Shown piece after piece: positions 1-8,614 of a DNA stretch of 64,000 bases; position 1 is the stretch's first letter, and each line of letters starts with the position of its first letter. The stretch is from Actinacidiphila acidipaludis (GTDB taxonomy: Bacteria > Actinomycetota > Actinomycetes > Streptomycetales > Streptomycetaceae): NCBI RefSeq assembly GCF_019890725.1, contig NZ_JAINZZ010000003.1, positions 248,001 through 312,000 on the forward strand, given 5' to 3'. Position numbers and translations under genes: made by a program. The notes under the pieces are model-generated. The model did no database searches. It had not been told where the DNA came from and worked only from the letters and a program-made list of their open reading frames with translations.

Positions 1-1
1 C

Positions 2-1204
2 CGCCTGCTCTGGCGGCCCGGAGAACTGGGCCTGGCCCGCGCCTGGGTGGCCGGTGACCTGGACATCGAAGGCGACCTCTTCCAGGCACTGGACCTGCTC
101 TCCGGACTCCTGTGGGAGCGGCCGGAAACCGGCCCCGCCCCCGGCCCCGTCCGCGGCACCGCCGAGGCGGTCCGCCGGGCCGCGACGGTGCTGCGCGACC
201 CGGGGACGTACCGGCTGGCCCGCAGCGCGCTGGCCCTGTCCGGCCCAGGGCTGCCACCCGCCGCGCCACCGGAGGAGGTGCGCCGCCGGACCGGCATCGC
301 GCACACCAAGCGCCGCGACAAGGCGGCCATCTCCCACCACTACGACGTCGGCAACGACTTCTACGAACTGGTCCTCGGGCCGACCATGGTCTACTCCTGC
401 GCGGTATGGGGCCCGGAGGCCGCCGAGGCGGGCCCGGCCGGCCTGGACGACGCACAGCGGGCCAAGCTCGACCTGGTCTGCCGCAAGCTGGACCTGCGGC
501 CCGGACAGCGACTGCTGGACGTCGGCTGCGGCTGGGGCTCGATGGTGCTGCACGCCGCCGAGCACTACGGGGTGCGCGCCACCGGCATCACCCTGTCCGT
601 CGAACAGGCCGCGTACGCCCGCAAGCGCATCGCCGACGCCGGGCTCACCGCGCAGATCGAGATCCGCGTCCAGGACTACCGCGACGTCAGGGACGGCCCG
701 TACGACGCGATCTCCTCGATCGGGATGGCCGAGCACGTCGGCAGCGAGCGCTACCTGGAGTACGCCCGCACCCTGTACGGGCTGGTGCGGCCGGGCGGAC
801 GGCTGCTCAACCACCAGATCGGCCGGCGGCCGCTGCGCGACGAGGAGGGCTACCACGTCGACGAGTTCATCGACCGCTACGTCTTCCCCGACGGGGAGCT
901 GTCGCCCGTCGGCACCACCGTGGCCCGGCTGGAGGAGGCCGGCTTCGAGGTGCGCGACGTGGAGGCGCTGCGCGAGCACTACGCCCGCACCCTGCGTGCC
1001 TGGGTGGCCAATCTGGAGGCCGGGTGGCCGGCCGCCGTCGCCGCGACCTCCGAGGGCCGGGCGCGGGTGTGGCGGCTGTACATGGCGGCCTCGGCTGTCT
1101 CGTTCCAGCGCAACAGGATCGGCGTGAACCAGGTGCTGGCGGTGCGCACCCCCGAGGACGGCGATTCGGGGATGCCGGCGACCCGCACGGCGTGGCTGTC
1201 CTGA
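2..1204 (+). CDS. Cyclopropane-fatty-acyl-phospholipid synthase family methyltransferase, 5' end outside window
   Basis: SAM-dependent methyltransferase of the cyclopropane-fatty-acid synthase family, which modifies unsaturated acyl chains of membrane phospholipids with a one-carbon group from S-adenosylmethionine. The frame is already open at the left edge (it reads RLLWRPGELG before the first possible GTG at 47), so the start lies upstream. About 400 residues are visible, near the usual family length. Seen: HHYDVGNDFYELVLG near visible residue 112, the SAM-binding loop LDVGCGWGS near 171, GMAEHVG near 241, and the family-like ending NRIGVNQVLAVRTP. No membrane segment is visible. It could act on another lipid, since tuberculostearate-type methylases share these motifs. 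The family is secure; the exact product is not. Confidence 0.88.
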   Translation, partial: RLLWRPGELGLARAWVAGDLDIEGDLFQALDLLSGLLWERPETGPAPGPVRGTAEAVRRAATVLRDPGTYRLARSALALSGPGLPPAAPPEEVRRRTGIAHTKRRDKAAISHHYDVGNDFYELVLGPTMVYSCAVWGPEAAEAGPAGLDDAQRAKLDLVCRKLDLRPGQRLLDVGCGWGSMVLHAAEHYGVRATGITLSVEQAAYARKRIADAGLTAQIEIRVQDYRDVRDGPYDAISSIGMAEHVGSERYLEYARTLYGLVRPGGRLLNHQIGRRPLRDEEGYHVDEFIDRYVFPDGELSPVGTTVARLEEAGFEVRDVEALREHYARTLRAWVANLEAGWPAAVAATSEGRARVWRLYMAASAVSFQRNRIGVNQVLAVRTPEDGDSGMPATRTAWLS

Positions 1205-1400
1205 CCGCCTGGGCCGCGGCGGCCCCCCGCGGCCCTCCAGCACCCCGCAGAATCGCGCCGCATCCCGCCGAACCAGGGAAAACGTTGCCCCCACGGTGGG
1301 TTCCCGCCCGGTCGCGGAGAGCGAAATCACGTCACTTGTGCGTAAGGGCTGTTGCTGCTGTGAAACTGCCCTGGGGTGCGGCGAGACCGCTCTGTTGCAC

Positions 1401-1434
1401 CTGACGTCGCGTCAGTAACCCCTAAAATAAGACA
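1401..1434 (+). promoter_or_regulatory. Putative bldA promoter with overlapping inverted repeat
   Basis: A -10-like TAAAAT lies at 1423-1428. A poor -35, CTGACG at 1401-1406, stands 16 bp upstream of it. The -35 region is a perfect inverted repeat, CTGACG-TCG-CGTCAG (1401-1415), which could be an operator. The 65 nt between the expected start near 1434 and the tRNA contain a 7-bp hairpin, AGGCGTC/GACGCCT (1447-1468), that would sit in the 5' leader of the precursor and be removed during maturation. Inferred from sequence only. Confidence 0.5.
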
Positions 1435-1499
1435 ACATGGCTACCGAGGCGTCCTGTTCACGACGCCTGAGACGGATACGCTTTCACTGCGCCCCGCCG

Positions 1500-1583
1500 G
1501 CCCGGATGGTGGAACGCAGACACGGCGAGCTTAAACCTCGCTGCCCCCACGTGGGCGTGCCGGTTCAAGTCCGGCTCCGGGCA
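1500..1583 (+). tRNA. bldA: tRNA-Leu(TAA), the bldA tRNA decoding UUA
   Basis: All arms fold: acceptor GCCCGGA with TCCGGGC, an anticodon stem GCGAG/CTCGC around the loop CTTAAAC with anticodon TAA at 1532-1534, a long variable arm typical of type II tRNAs, and the T arm GCCGG-TTCAAGT-CCGGC. The discriminator A is at 1583 and CCA is not encoded, giving 87 nt when mature. In Streptomyces this single tRNA reads the very rare TTA codon and controls differentiation and antibiotic genes, so the identification as bldA rests on anticodon plus genus. A small hairpin, GGCCC-TTTTCA-GGGCT (1591-1606), follows and overlaps the stop codon of the converging gene. Confidence 0.97.
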
Positions 1584-1598
1584 CTCGCAGGGCCCTTT

Positions 1599-2468
1599 TC
1601 AGGGCTCCGCGGACGCCCGGAGGCGGCCCGCGGACGCCACCGTCGCGGCCGCCTCCCGCTCACTGAGGCCGGTGTGCACCGCGGCCGTGACGAGGGCGGG
1701 AGCGAGCGCCGCACCGAAGCCGGAGTCGTACGCCCGGCAGGCCGCCCAGAACAGCCGGCCGTTGCGCTCTCCTTCGTGTGAATCGAGCACGAACCGCACG
1801 AGCGCGGCCGCGCGCTTCTCCATCGGATGACGCGGCCTTTCGTCCTCCGGCTCGCGGAGCGGCGGTGGAGGCGGCGCCGCCAACTGCAGCAAAGTCGGCG
1901 GCGCCTCGGCCAGCGGATGGGCCCCGGTCCCCGGCGCCAGCAGATACCGGCCGGCCACGGTCCGGGAGCCCGGCCCGACCACGTAACCGCCGGTTCCGCG
2001 GATGTCGATGCCCGGCGCCAGCCGGCCCGCGGAGTTGGGCACCGGGCCCGGCGCGGTGAACCACAGGTGCCGGCCGCCGCTCGGCGTCAGCACGGTAACC
2101 GTTTGCGGCACGGTGAAGCCGTGCGATTCGGCCAAGGTCCGCAAGGCGGTAACCCCGTCGGTGCCGTGCTTGACGTCCAGGTCGACCCCGACGAGATGCA
2201 GTGGCGCCCGGCCGCACGCTATCCCGTAACCCGTCGCCCAGGGCGCGACCGCGAACAGCGCGCGGACGGCGGCCGGATCGGTGGTCGCGTCGTGCACGCC
2301 GTGGCCGGGGCGGCCGCACTCGCCGCGGCAGGCGGTCGTCCGCGCCTCGTCGCGGTGCGGCGAGCGTACGGCGGGGAGTTTGCTGCGGGACAGGGGGATG
2401 ACGGGCAGGCCGCGCGCCGCCGTGATCAGGGCCGCGTGCAGCGCACGGGTGTGGTCGGGGCGTGGCAT
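1599..2468 (-). CDS. Bifunctional DNA primase/polymerase (prim-pol) domain protein
   Basis: A 289-residue protein with the primase-polymerase fold found in plasmid and phage replication proteins and, in actinomycetes, as stand-alone chromosomal proteins of unclear role. Seen: the metal-binding acidic motif VGVDLDVKHG near residue 97, followed by TPSGGRHLWF and IDIRGTGGYVVGPGS, the usual order of prim-pol motifs. There is no helicase domain; the C-terminal 80 residues are Pro/Arg-rich, then helical. I chose the ATG at 2468 because GGGAG sits just upstream; an in-frame start 13 codons earlier has no such site. Its stop codon falls within the hairpin behind bldA, so the two are convergent and nearly touching. 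Nucleotidyl transfer is inferred from the motifs; the cellular role is unknown. Confidence 0.8.
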   Translation of the reverse strand: MPRPDHTRALHAALITAARGLPVIPLSRSKLPAVRSPHRDEARTTACRGECGRPGHGVHDATTDPAAVRALFAVAPWATGYGIACGRAPLHLVGVDLDVKHGTDGVTALRTLAESHGFTVPQTVTVLTPSGGRHLWFTAPGPVPNSAGRLAPGIDIRGTGGYVVGPGSRTVAGRYLLAPGTGAHPLAEAPPTLLQLAAPPPPPLREPEDERPRHPMEKRAAALVRFVLDSHEGERNGRLFWAACRAYDSGFGAALAPALVTAAVHTGLSEREAAATVASAGRLRASAEP

Positions 2469-2722
2469 GGCCTGCTCCCTGGTGTTCGAACGCGTGTTCG
2501 TCTGCACTCCTCAGTGATACCGCGCCGGCCGCCTCACGTCCACCGCGTATGGCCGCGACGCGCGGGGGGCAGGGAAGCGGTGGCGAGGGGGTGGCCGGCG
2601 GGGGGGGGGGGTGACTGGGGGCCGTGACCGGGGGGAAGATCCTCCTCCAGGCGTACGCACGGCTTTTTGCCAAGCCATTACTCTTGAGGAACTGTCGCAG
2701 CACGCGGCCATGGAGGAGTGAG

Positions 2723-3610
2723 ATGAGGAGCAGCAACCCGGTCTTCTCCCGGCGGGGTTTCACCCGCGGGAACGAGTACGCCGGATTCGGCACGGGTGCC
2801 CCGCAGGGCGGCAACCCCCAGTACAGCGGCAACCCGTACGCCGCGCAGGGCGGCGGCCCCGCCCAGCCGCGCAACCCGTACGACCAGGCGCAGCCCCTGT
2901 CTCCCCAGCAGCTCGAGGAGATGTACACCGCTCCGGCGGCCGGCCCCGCGCAGACCGGCCGGATGACGATGGACGACGTCGTGGTGCGCACGGCGATGAC
3001 GCTGGGCACGGTGGTGCTCGGTGTGGTCGTCGGCTGGTTCGCGCTCGGCGACCACGTCGGGATCGCCTTCGGCGCGGCCTTCGTGGCCTTCGTGCTGGCG
3101 ATGGTCCAGTCGTTCAAGCGCGTGCCGTCGCCCGCGCTGATCCTCGGCTACGCCATTTTCGAGGGCGTCTTCCTCGGTGTGCTCAGCCGGGTCTACAACG
3201 ACGCCTGGCAGGGCGCGCCCGTGCAGGCCGTGCTCGGCACGATGGCGGTCTTCGCCGGCATGCTCATCGCCTACAAGGCGCGGATCATCCGCGTCACCGC
3301 CCGCTACCAGCGGATCGGCATGGCGATGGCCATCGGCTTCATCCTGGCCATGTTCGTCAACCTGCTGTTCGCCGCGTTCGGCAGCGGTGACGGCCTGGGC
3401 CTGGCCACCGGCGGCCTCGGCATCGTCTTCGCGCTGCTGGGCATCGCCCTGGGCGCGTTCTTCCTGTCGCTGGACTTCAAGCAGGTCGAGGACGGCATCC
3501 GTTACGGCGCCCCGCGCAACGAGTCGTGGCTGGCCGCGTTCGGCCTGACGCTCTCGCTGGTGTGGATCTACCTCGAACTGCTGCGGCTGATCGCGATCCT
3601 GCGCGACTGA
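2723..3610 (+). CDS. Bax inhibitor-1/YccA family membrane protein
   Basis: A 295-residue integral membrane protein of the BI-1-like superfamily, in which some members are pH-gated calcium leak channels; no function is settled for actinobacterial members. The first 75 residues are soluble and rich in Gly, Asn, Pro and Gln (repeats such as GGNPQYSGNPY), an actinobacterial N-terminal extension. About seven membrane segments follow. SLDFKQVEDGI near residue 250 and the C-terminal NESWLAAFGLTLSLVWIYLE match the conserved aspartate-bearing end of the family. The ATG is preceded by GGAGGAGTGAG, a strong ribosome site, which decides against longer upstream readings. A bidirectional hairpin follows the gene. 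Confidence 0.88.
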   Translation: MRSSNPVFSRRGFTRGNEYAGFGTGAPQGGNPQYSGNPYAAQGGGPAQPRNPYDQAQPLSPQQLEEMYTAPAAGPAQTGRMTMDDVVVRTAMTLGTVVLGVVVGWFALGDHVGIAFGAAFVAFVLAMVQSFKRVPSPALILGYAIFEGVFLGVLSRVYNDAWQGAPVQAVLGTMAVFAGMLIAYKARIIRVTARYQRIGMAMAIGFILAMFVNLLFAAFGSGDGLGLATGGLGIVFALLGIALGAFFLSLDFKQVEDGIRYGAPRNESWLAAFGLTLSLVWIYLELLRLIAILRD

Positions 3611-3663
3611 CACGCCGGCCGCGGCCGGACACTGGACGGACGGCCGTGCTGTTCGAACGGCGA

Positions 3664-3701
3664 ACGGGCCGCTGGGAAGCAGGTGCTTCCCGGCGGCCCG
3701 T
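3664..3701. terminator. Bidirectional hairpin terminator
   Basis: Inverted repeat with 17-bp arms (3664-3680 and 3685-3701, one mismatch) and a 4-nt loop AGGT, between the converging BI-1 gene and the DUF4287 gene. There is no long T run, as is common in Streptomyces. Confidence 0.75.
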
Positions 3702-3753
3702 CGGCGTCGGTGAGAGGGGTGTGTTCGGAGGAGGGGGCCCGGGGGGCCCGGTT

Positions 3754-3987
3754 CTACAGGAGGTTGCGGGCGGCCCGGCGCAGGTCGTACTCATGGACCA
3801 GAGCCTTGGCGTAGCCGTAGGAGAGGTCGTGCTCGCTGCGGAGCCAGCTCACCTTCTCGTCGAAGCGGAGGAACGACGGGCCGTCGGCGACGGCGCGCAG
3901 CCAGTCGCTGACCTCGCGGCCTGTGCATTGGGGAATGCGGTCGAGCAGGTTCCGGTGGGTTTCGTCGGAGAAGTGCGTTTGGGACAT
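3754..3987 (-). CDS. DUF4287 domain protein
   Basis: A 77-residue soluble protein of unknown function. The segment from CTGREVSDWL to WLRSEHDLSYGYAKALVHEYDLRR resembles the DUF4287 family (helical, with a conserved W, an LSYGYA-like turn and HEY). The ATG is preceded by GGAGG five bases upstream. The base composition is like its neighbours, and the small gene stands alone between two unrelated units. No catalytic residues are recognisable. Confidence 0.75.
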   Translation of the reverse strand: MSQTHFSDETHRNLLDRIPQCTGREVSDWLRAVADGPSFLRFDEKVSWLRSEHDLSYGYAKALVHEYDLRRAARNLL

Positions 3988-4108
3988 CGGCGCCTCCGGT
4001 ATGTGGTCCGGTCACCCCACCGTGCCCGAATGGTCGGGTGTTGGCAACCATCCGACGCCACCGGAAAGGCGTGCGGGTCGCGTCCCGCGCGCCGGTAAGG
4101 TCACCGGT

Positions 4109-4432
4109 ATGCCGGATCGCGCCACCTTGCACACCGCCGTCGAACGTCTCGCCGGCCGGCTGCGGTCGCTGCCGCAGCGCCGCCTGCAGGCGGGAGCGGC
4201 GGCCGAAGGACTCGAACTCGCCCGCTGGCTGGCGTCCCAGGCGCAGTCGCTGGAGTTCCCCGGGCGCGAGCCGTATGTCGTCCCGGACGACGGGATCTTC
4301 GTCGTCGGCGACCAGCTGGCCGTCGCCGGGCACGAGTTGAACGCGGCTCTGGAGGCGGGGCCGGAGGGCGGGGCCGCGGTGCTGACGGAGGCGCTGGAAC
4401 GCGTCGCGCGCGCCGCGAAGGCCGTGGGCTGA
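4109..4432 (+). CDS. Conserved hypothetical protein, 107 aa
   Basis: A short, mostly helical soluble protein (LHTAVERLAGRLRSLPQ, LELARWLASQAQSLE, then a central VVPDDGIFVVGDQLAVAGHE strand region and a C-terminal helix). I do not recognise a named domain. The start is supported by AAGG eight bases before the ATG. It converges on the next gene, with 64 bp between stop codons that hold only a short hairpin (GCAGGA-GG-TCCTGC, 4438-4451). Confidence 0.65.
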   Translation: MPDRATLHTAVERLAGRLRSLPQRRLQAGAAAEGLELARWLASQAQSLEFPGREPYVVPDDGIFVVGDQLAVAGHELNAALEAGPEGGAAVLTEALERVARAAKAVG

Positions 4433-4496
4433 GTCCGGCAGGAGGTCCTGCGACAGGTCCCGGGGGACGTCCGGCGGGGCCGGGTGCCGTCGCGCG

Positions 4497-5318
4497 TCAG
4501 AGCGAGGCGACGACCCGGTCGGCGAGGACGTACACGCTCTCCTCGCCCACGGCGAAGGTGAGCGCGTACGCGCCGGCTATCGCGGAGCCGCCGCGCAGCA
4601 CCGGCACCTCCCCGCGGTCCAGTGCCTCGGAGAGCCGCAGGGCGGTCTCGCGGTGGCCGGGGGTCATGCACAGCGTGGTGCCGTCGGCGAACACGTACAC
4701 GTCGAGGGTGCCGAGCGGGCCCGGCCGCACGTCGGCGAGCGGGATGCGCGCGTCGGCGAGATCCGAGAGCCGTTCCGCGGTCTGGTCGCGGGAGGCCACG
4801 ACCGAGGACGGTACGAAGTCCGGTCCCGACGGGTGCGGGATCATGCCGGGCTTGGGCAGCGTGGCCTCGGTCGCCTCCGGCTCCGACGCCGCGTCGGCGG
4901 CCGCCTCGGCGCCGGAGTCGAGCCCGGCGAAGTCCGCCTGGCGCGGCAGGTAGGGGAGCACCGGCGGGATCTCGTAGTCAGGGGAGTCCGGCAGGTCGGC
5001 GGGGTCGGGGAGGCCGGCCGAGCCGTACAGGCCGCCGCGGAAGAATCCGGTGTCACCGGCCGCCTCGCGGGCCTCCTGCTCGGCCCAGAACGCGCGGGCC
5101 TCCGTGAGTTCCCGCTCCCGCTCGTCGGCAAGGGCGCCGGCCACGGCGGCACGGATGTCGGTGGTGGCGTCCCGCGGGGCCGGCACGCGGAGGGCGGCGA
5201 GTTCGCGGCGCAGTGCGGACAGCTCACGGCGTACACCGCGGGCGGAAAGCAGCGCGGCGGAACCCGCGGCCACGGCGAGACCCGCGGCCACCAGCAGGAC
5301 GGTGAAGTTGACACTCAC
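4497..5318 (-). CDS. Membrane-anchored hypothetical protein
   Basis: A 273-residue protein with one N-terminal membrane segment (residues 5-24, NFTVLLVAAGLAVAAGSAALL), then a charged helical stretch (RRELSALRRELAALR) that could form a coiled coil, an acidic Pro-rich linker, and a C-terminal domain of about 90 residues rich in beta strands (LDVYVFADGTTLCMTPGH, SVYVLADRVVASL). No family recognised. I chose GTG at 5318 over an in-frame ATG 13 codons upstream because GGGAG lies eight bases before it and the longer form adds polar residues ahead of the membrane helix. The cell face is not determined, but the N-terminal anchor with few preceding charges suggests an Nout or signal-anchor arrangement. 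Confidence 0.7.
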   Translation of the reverse strand: MSVNFTVLLVAAGLAVAAGSAALLSARGVRRELSALRRELAALRVPAPRDATTDIRAAVAGALADERERELTEARAFWAEQEAREAAGDTGFFRGGLYGSAGLPDPADLPDSPDYEIPPVLPYLPRQADFAGLDSGAEAAADAASEPEATEATLPKPGMIPHPSGPDFVPSSVVASRDQTAERLSDLADARIPLADVRPGPLGTLDVYVFADGTTLCMTPGHRETALRLSEALDRGEVPVLRGGSAIAGAYALTFAVGEESVYVLADRVVASL

Positions 5319-5639
5319 TGACGTACTCCCGACTGATGCGACCCGAGCACTGCCCACCGTTTGGGTGGGTGAAACATTCCCTCACGTCACTCTGCCGGTA
5401 AACCCCTGGCCCGCGCAGTGCGGAACGTCATGAATTGAACGGGTCTGCGCCGACGGCCATGTGCCGACGGGAGTTCCTGACCTGCACAAACGAGTCGCCC
5501 CCGGGAGAAATGACGTCCCGGGGGCGATTTCATTGCGACTTATGTCACACCGCATGCGGCTTGCATGCGCACCATAACGGTGCGTGCAAAGGTGCAGGTG
5601 AAAGAGGAGGTGAACAAGGCTGCTCGGATGCCCTGCCCG
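5319..5639. other. Gene-free stretch upstream of the membrane-anchored protein gene
   Basis: Holds the promoter region of the gene to the left (minus strand), a strong hairpin (listed separately) and an imperfect inverted repeat, TGCGCACC-ATAAC-GGTGCGTG, near 5568-5588. I found no credible coding sequence. Confidence 0.5.
5496..5526 (-). terminator. Hairpin terminator downstream of the thiolase gene
   Basis: Perfect inverted repeat CGCCCCCGGGA/TCCCGGGGGCG with a 9-nt loop. It is placed to stop minus-strand transcription coming out of the thiolase gene and its repeat array before it reaches the next gene. Confidence 0.7.
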
Positions 5640-6010
5640 GCAGGTGGCGCCCTCGTTCCTCGGGCGACCCCTACCGTCCGCCGCGGCTCAGCTCAGCCGC
5701 TCCAGCTTTGTGGTCGCGTTGAGCTTCGCCTTCGCGTCCGGCAGGTGCCGCCCTCGTTCCTCGGGCGACCCCTACCGTGCGCCGCGGCTCAGCTCAGCCG
5801 CTCCAGCTTTGTGGTCGCGTTGAGCTTCGCCTTCGCGTCCGGCAGGTGCCGCCCTCGTTCCTCGGGCGACCCCTACCGTCCGCCGCGGCTCAGCTCAGCC
5901 GCTCCAGCTTTCTGGTCGCGTTGAGCTTCGCCTTCGCGTCCGGCAGGTGCCGCCCTCGTTCCTCGGGCGACCCCTACCGTCCGCCGCGGCTCAGCTCAGC
6001 CGCTCCAGCA
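5640..6010. repeat. 101-bp tandem repeat array, 3.7 copies, last copy overlapping the thiolase 3' end
   Basis: Copies begin at 5640, 5741, 5842 and 5943, exactly 101 bp apart and almost identical (differences include CCGTCCG/CCGTGCG and CTTTGTGG/CTTTCTGG). The fourth copy runs into the thiolase gene: each unit carries CTGGAGCGGCTGAGCTGA on the minus strand, the gene's last codons LERLS plus its stop. Each unit also holds the hairpin GCGGCT-GAGCTG-AGCCGC over the stop codon. The unit is not a multiple of three, so copies are out of frame with one another. Confidence 0.93.
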
Positions 6011-7211
6011 CCATCGCCATGCCCTGGCCGCCGCCCACGCACATCGTCTCGAGGCCGAACTGCTTGTCGTGGAACTGGAGGCTGTTGATGAGCGTGCCGG
6101 TGATGCGCGCGCCGGTCATGCCGAAGGGGTGGCCGACGGCGATCGCGCCGCCGTTGACGTTCAGCCGGTCGAGGTCGATGCCGAGGTCCCGGTAGGACGG
6201 GATGACCTGCGCGGCGAACGCCTCGTTGATCTCGACCAGGTCGATGTCGCCGATGGACATCCCCGCCCGCTTCAGGGCCTGCCGCGACGCCTCGACCGGG
6301 CCGTAGCCCATGATCTCCGGGGACAGCCCGGAGACGCCGGTGGAGACCACCCGGGCCAGCGGGGTGATGCCCAGCTCGCGGGCCTTGGTGTCGGACATGA
6401 CGACCAGCGCGGCGGCGCCGTCGTTCAGCGGGCAGCAGTTGCCCGCGGTGACCGTGCCGTCGGGGCGGAACACCGGCTTCAGGCCCGCCACGCCCTCCAG
6501 GGTGACGCCCGCGCGGGGGCCGTCGTCCTTCGCCACCACCGTGCCGTCCGGCAGCGTCACCGGCGTGATCTCGCGCTCCCAGAAGCCGTTGGCGAGCGCC
6601 GCCTCGGCCAGGTTCTGCGAGCGGACGCCGAACTCGTCCTGATCCTGCCGGGTGATGCCCTTGAGTGCCGCGAGGTTCTCCGCGGTCTGGCCCATCGCGA
6701 TGTAGGCGTCCGGCACGGCGCCGTCCTCGCGCGGGTCGTGCCACTCCCCGCCGCCCTGCTCGGCGCGCTTGGCGGTGCGCGCCTGGGCGTCGGCGAACAG
6801 CGGGTTCATCGTGTCGGGCAGGCTGTCGGAGTTGCCCTTCACGAACCGGGAGACCATCTCGACGCCGGCCGAGACGAACACGTCGCCCTCGCCCGCCCGG
6901 ATCGCGTGCAGCGCCATCCGGGTCGTCTGCAGGGACGAGGAGCAGTAGCGGGTGACGGTGCAGCCCGGCAGGTGGTCCATGCCCATCCGCACGGCCACGA
7001 TCCGGCCCAGGTTGAAGCCCTGCTCGCCGCCGGGCAGTCCGCAGCCCAGCATCAGGTCGTCGATCTCCCGCGGGTCCAGCTGCGGGACCTTGGCCAGCGC
7101 GGTCTGGATGATGGTGGCGGCCAGGTCGTCGGGGCGCAGCTCCTTGAGCGAGCCCTTGAAGGCGCGTCCGATGGGTGAACGGGCGGCTGAGACGATGACG
7201 GCTTCGGGCAT
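5991..7211 (-). CDS. Acetyl-CoA acetyltransferase (thiolase)
   Basis: A 406-residue thiolase of the beta-oxidation/acetoacetyl-CoA type that cleaves 3-ketoacyl-CoA with CoA or condenses two acyl-CoAs. Seen: the nucleophile cysteine in [10 protein letters not shown] near residue 91, the conserved NEAFAAQ near 330, the histidine in [16 protein letters not shown] near 365, and the second cysteine in [16 protein letters not shown] at the end. The full family length is present. It lacks a neighbouring acyl-CoA dehydrogenase or hydratase, so the pathway is not fixed by context. The last codons and stop are duplicated in the downstream tandem array. Confidence 0.92.
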   Translation of the reverse strand: MPEAVIVSAARSPIGRAFKGSLKELRPDDLAATIIQTALAKVPQLDPREIDDLMLGCGLPGGEQGFNLGRIVAVRMGMDHLPGCTVTRYCSSSLQTTRMALHAIRAGEGDVFVSAGVEMVSRFVKGNSDSLPDTMNPLFADAQARTAKRAEQGGGEWHDPREDGAVPDAYIAMGQTAENLAALKGITRQDQDEFGVRSQNLAEAALANGFWEREITPVTLPDGTVVAKDDGPRAGVTLEGVAGLKPVFRPDGTVTAGNCCPLNDGAAALVVMSDTKARELGITPLARVVSTGVSGLSPEIMGYGPVEASRQALKRAGMSIGDIDLVEINEAFAAQVIPSYRDLGIDLDRLNVNGGAIAVGHPFGMTGARITGTLINSLQFHDKQFGLETMCVGGGQGMAMVLERLS

Positions 7212-7344
7212 CGCGGCACTCCTCGGCGGCTGCGGCGGGACTCGGTCGGCGGACTCCCCAGGAAGTTACCCGCAGGTATCGCGACGCGTCACCGGACGGT
7301 CGCTGTGATGCGGGCTACTTTCTGAGCGCTTGCTTACCCCGATG

Positions 7345-8433
7345 CTACGCCGACCGGTGCGCCGCACCCCCCGCCGCGTCCGACTCCGCCGTGTCCTGCC
7401 GCTCCGGCTCAGCGGCCGCCCCCGCGGCGTCCTGCTGCGGCTGCTCCTGGTCCAGCAGGCGGCGCCGCCGCCGCTTCAGCAGCGCCCAGCGGCCGCGCGG
7501 GCCGCTGCCGGCCGAGGCCGGGACGACCTCGGTGCCGCCCTCGGAGGCCGCCGCCGCGGCCGCCTGGGCGACCGGCAGGATGTCCTCGCCGCGCCGGGCG
7601 TCCAGCCGCTCGTCCGGCTCCGGCCAGAGCCCCAGCGAGGCGCACAGGGTCGGGAACACGGCCATGGCGGCCGTGGCGTAGCCCTCGGCCGAGGGGTGGT
7701 AGTTGTCCGGCCCGAACAGCTCGCGCGGCCGGGCCTCGAACTCGGGGCCCAGCAGATCCCCGAGCGACACCGTGCGCCCGCCCAGCCCGACCACCGCGAT
7801 GGTCTGTGCGGCGGCGAGCTGGCGGCTCGCCCGGCGGGCCAGCCAGCGCAGCGGCTGGTAGACCGGCTCGACGGAGCCCAGATCAGGGCAGGTGCCGACC
7901 ACCACCTCGGTGCCGGCCTCCCGCAGCCGCCCCACCGCGTCCGACAACAGCCGCACCGAGGTGGCCAGCCGCATCCGGTGGGTGACGTCGTTGGCGCCGA
8001 TCATGATCACCGCGACGTCCGGCGGCGGGACCGAGGAGTCCAGCAGCAGGGCCACCTGGCGGGCCAGGTCGTCGGACTTCGCGCCCGGCAGCGCCACGTT
8101 CACCAGCTTCACCGGCCGCTCGGCGACCGCCGCGAGACCCGACGCCAGCAGCGCCCCCGGGGTCTCCCGGGCCCGGCGCACCCCCTGGCCCGCGGCCGTG
8201 GAGTCCCCCAGGAAACCCAGCCGCAGCGCGGGCTCGTCGGTGCGGTCGGCGAACGCCGAGCCGTACCGGCCGTCCGCACGCGGCGGCGTCGCGTCGAAGC
8301 CGCCGACGACCCGCTTGGCCAGCCGCGCCTCGGTCAGCAGCAGCCCGACGGCCGCTCCGCCGAGCAGGCTGATCCCGCCACCGCCGTACGCCGCCGCGGT
8401 CGCGATCCGCCGTGCCACCCTCGCCCTCGACAT
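7345..8433 (-). CDS. SGNH/GDSL hydrolase, membrane-anchored
   Basis: A 362-residue esterase/lipase-like hydrolase. Blocks in order: GFLGDSTAAGQG with the nucleophile Ser (near residue 75), the oxyanion Gly in VALPGAKSDDL, the Asn block MIGANDVT, and the catalytic Asp-His in DNYHPSAEGY near 245. An N-terminal hydrophobic segment (AAAYGGGGISLLGGAAVGLLL) after Arg residues suggests a signal anchor, so it probably acts outside the cytoplasm on an unknown ester. The C-terminal 85 residues are low complexity (Ala, Arg, Gln). I prefer ATG 8433 over GTG 8445, whose ribosome site would touch the start codon. It is transcribed away from the cystathionine synthase gene. Confidence 0.87.
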   Translation of the reverse strand: MSRARVARRIATAAAYGGGGISLLGGAAVGLLLTEARLAKRVVGGFDATPPRADGRYGSAFADRTDEPALRLGFLGDSTAAGQGVRRARETPGALLASGLAAVAERPVKLVNVALPGAKSDDLARQVALLLDSSVPPPDVAVIMIGANDVTHRMRLATSVRLLSDAVGRLREAGTEVVVGTCPDLGSVEPVYQPLRWLARRASRQLAAAQTIAVVGLGGRTVSLGDLLGPEFEARPRELFGPDNYHPSAEGYATAAMAVFPTLCASLGLWPEPDERLDARRGEDILPVAQAAAAAASEGGTEVVPASAGSGPRGRWALLKRRRRRLLDQEQPQQDAAGAAAEPERQDTAESDAAGGAAHRSA

Positions 8434-8614
8434 CGACCAGGCCACCTTCCTGTGCTCGGGCCGTACACCAACCTGGTGCCCCGCGGAGCTTCGTCACCAA
8501 CGTCAACGCCCACCGGAGCGCGGACGTTTCGCGCGGCCCGCCGACTGCACCCATGCGGCCCGCCGACCGCACCAATAGGCTGGCCGCACCATCACGGAGA
8601 ACCCGGAGACTACG

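Noticed and set aside
2510-2722. A longer start for the BI-1 gene at 2624
   Set aside because: The upstream codons include a TTA and lack a ribosome site, whereas the ATG at 2723 has GGAGGAGTGAG.
5565-6195. Plus-strand frames running through the 101-bp repeats
   Set aside because: They translate the repeat itself in changing frames and no conserved protein is seen; the array is non-coding apart from the thiolase end.
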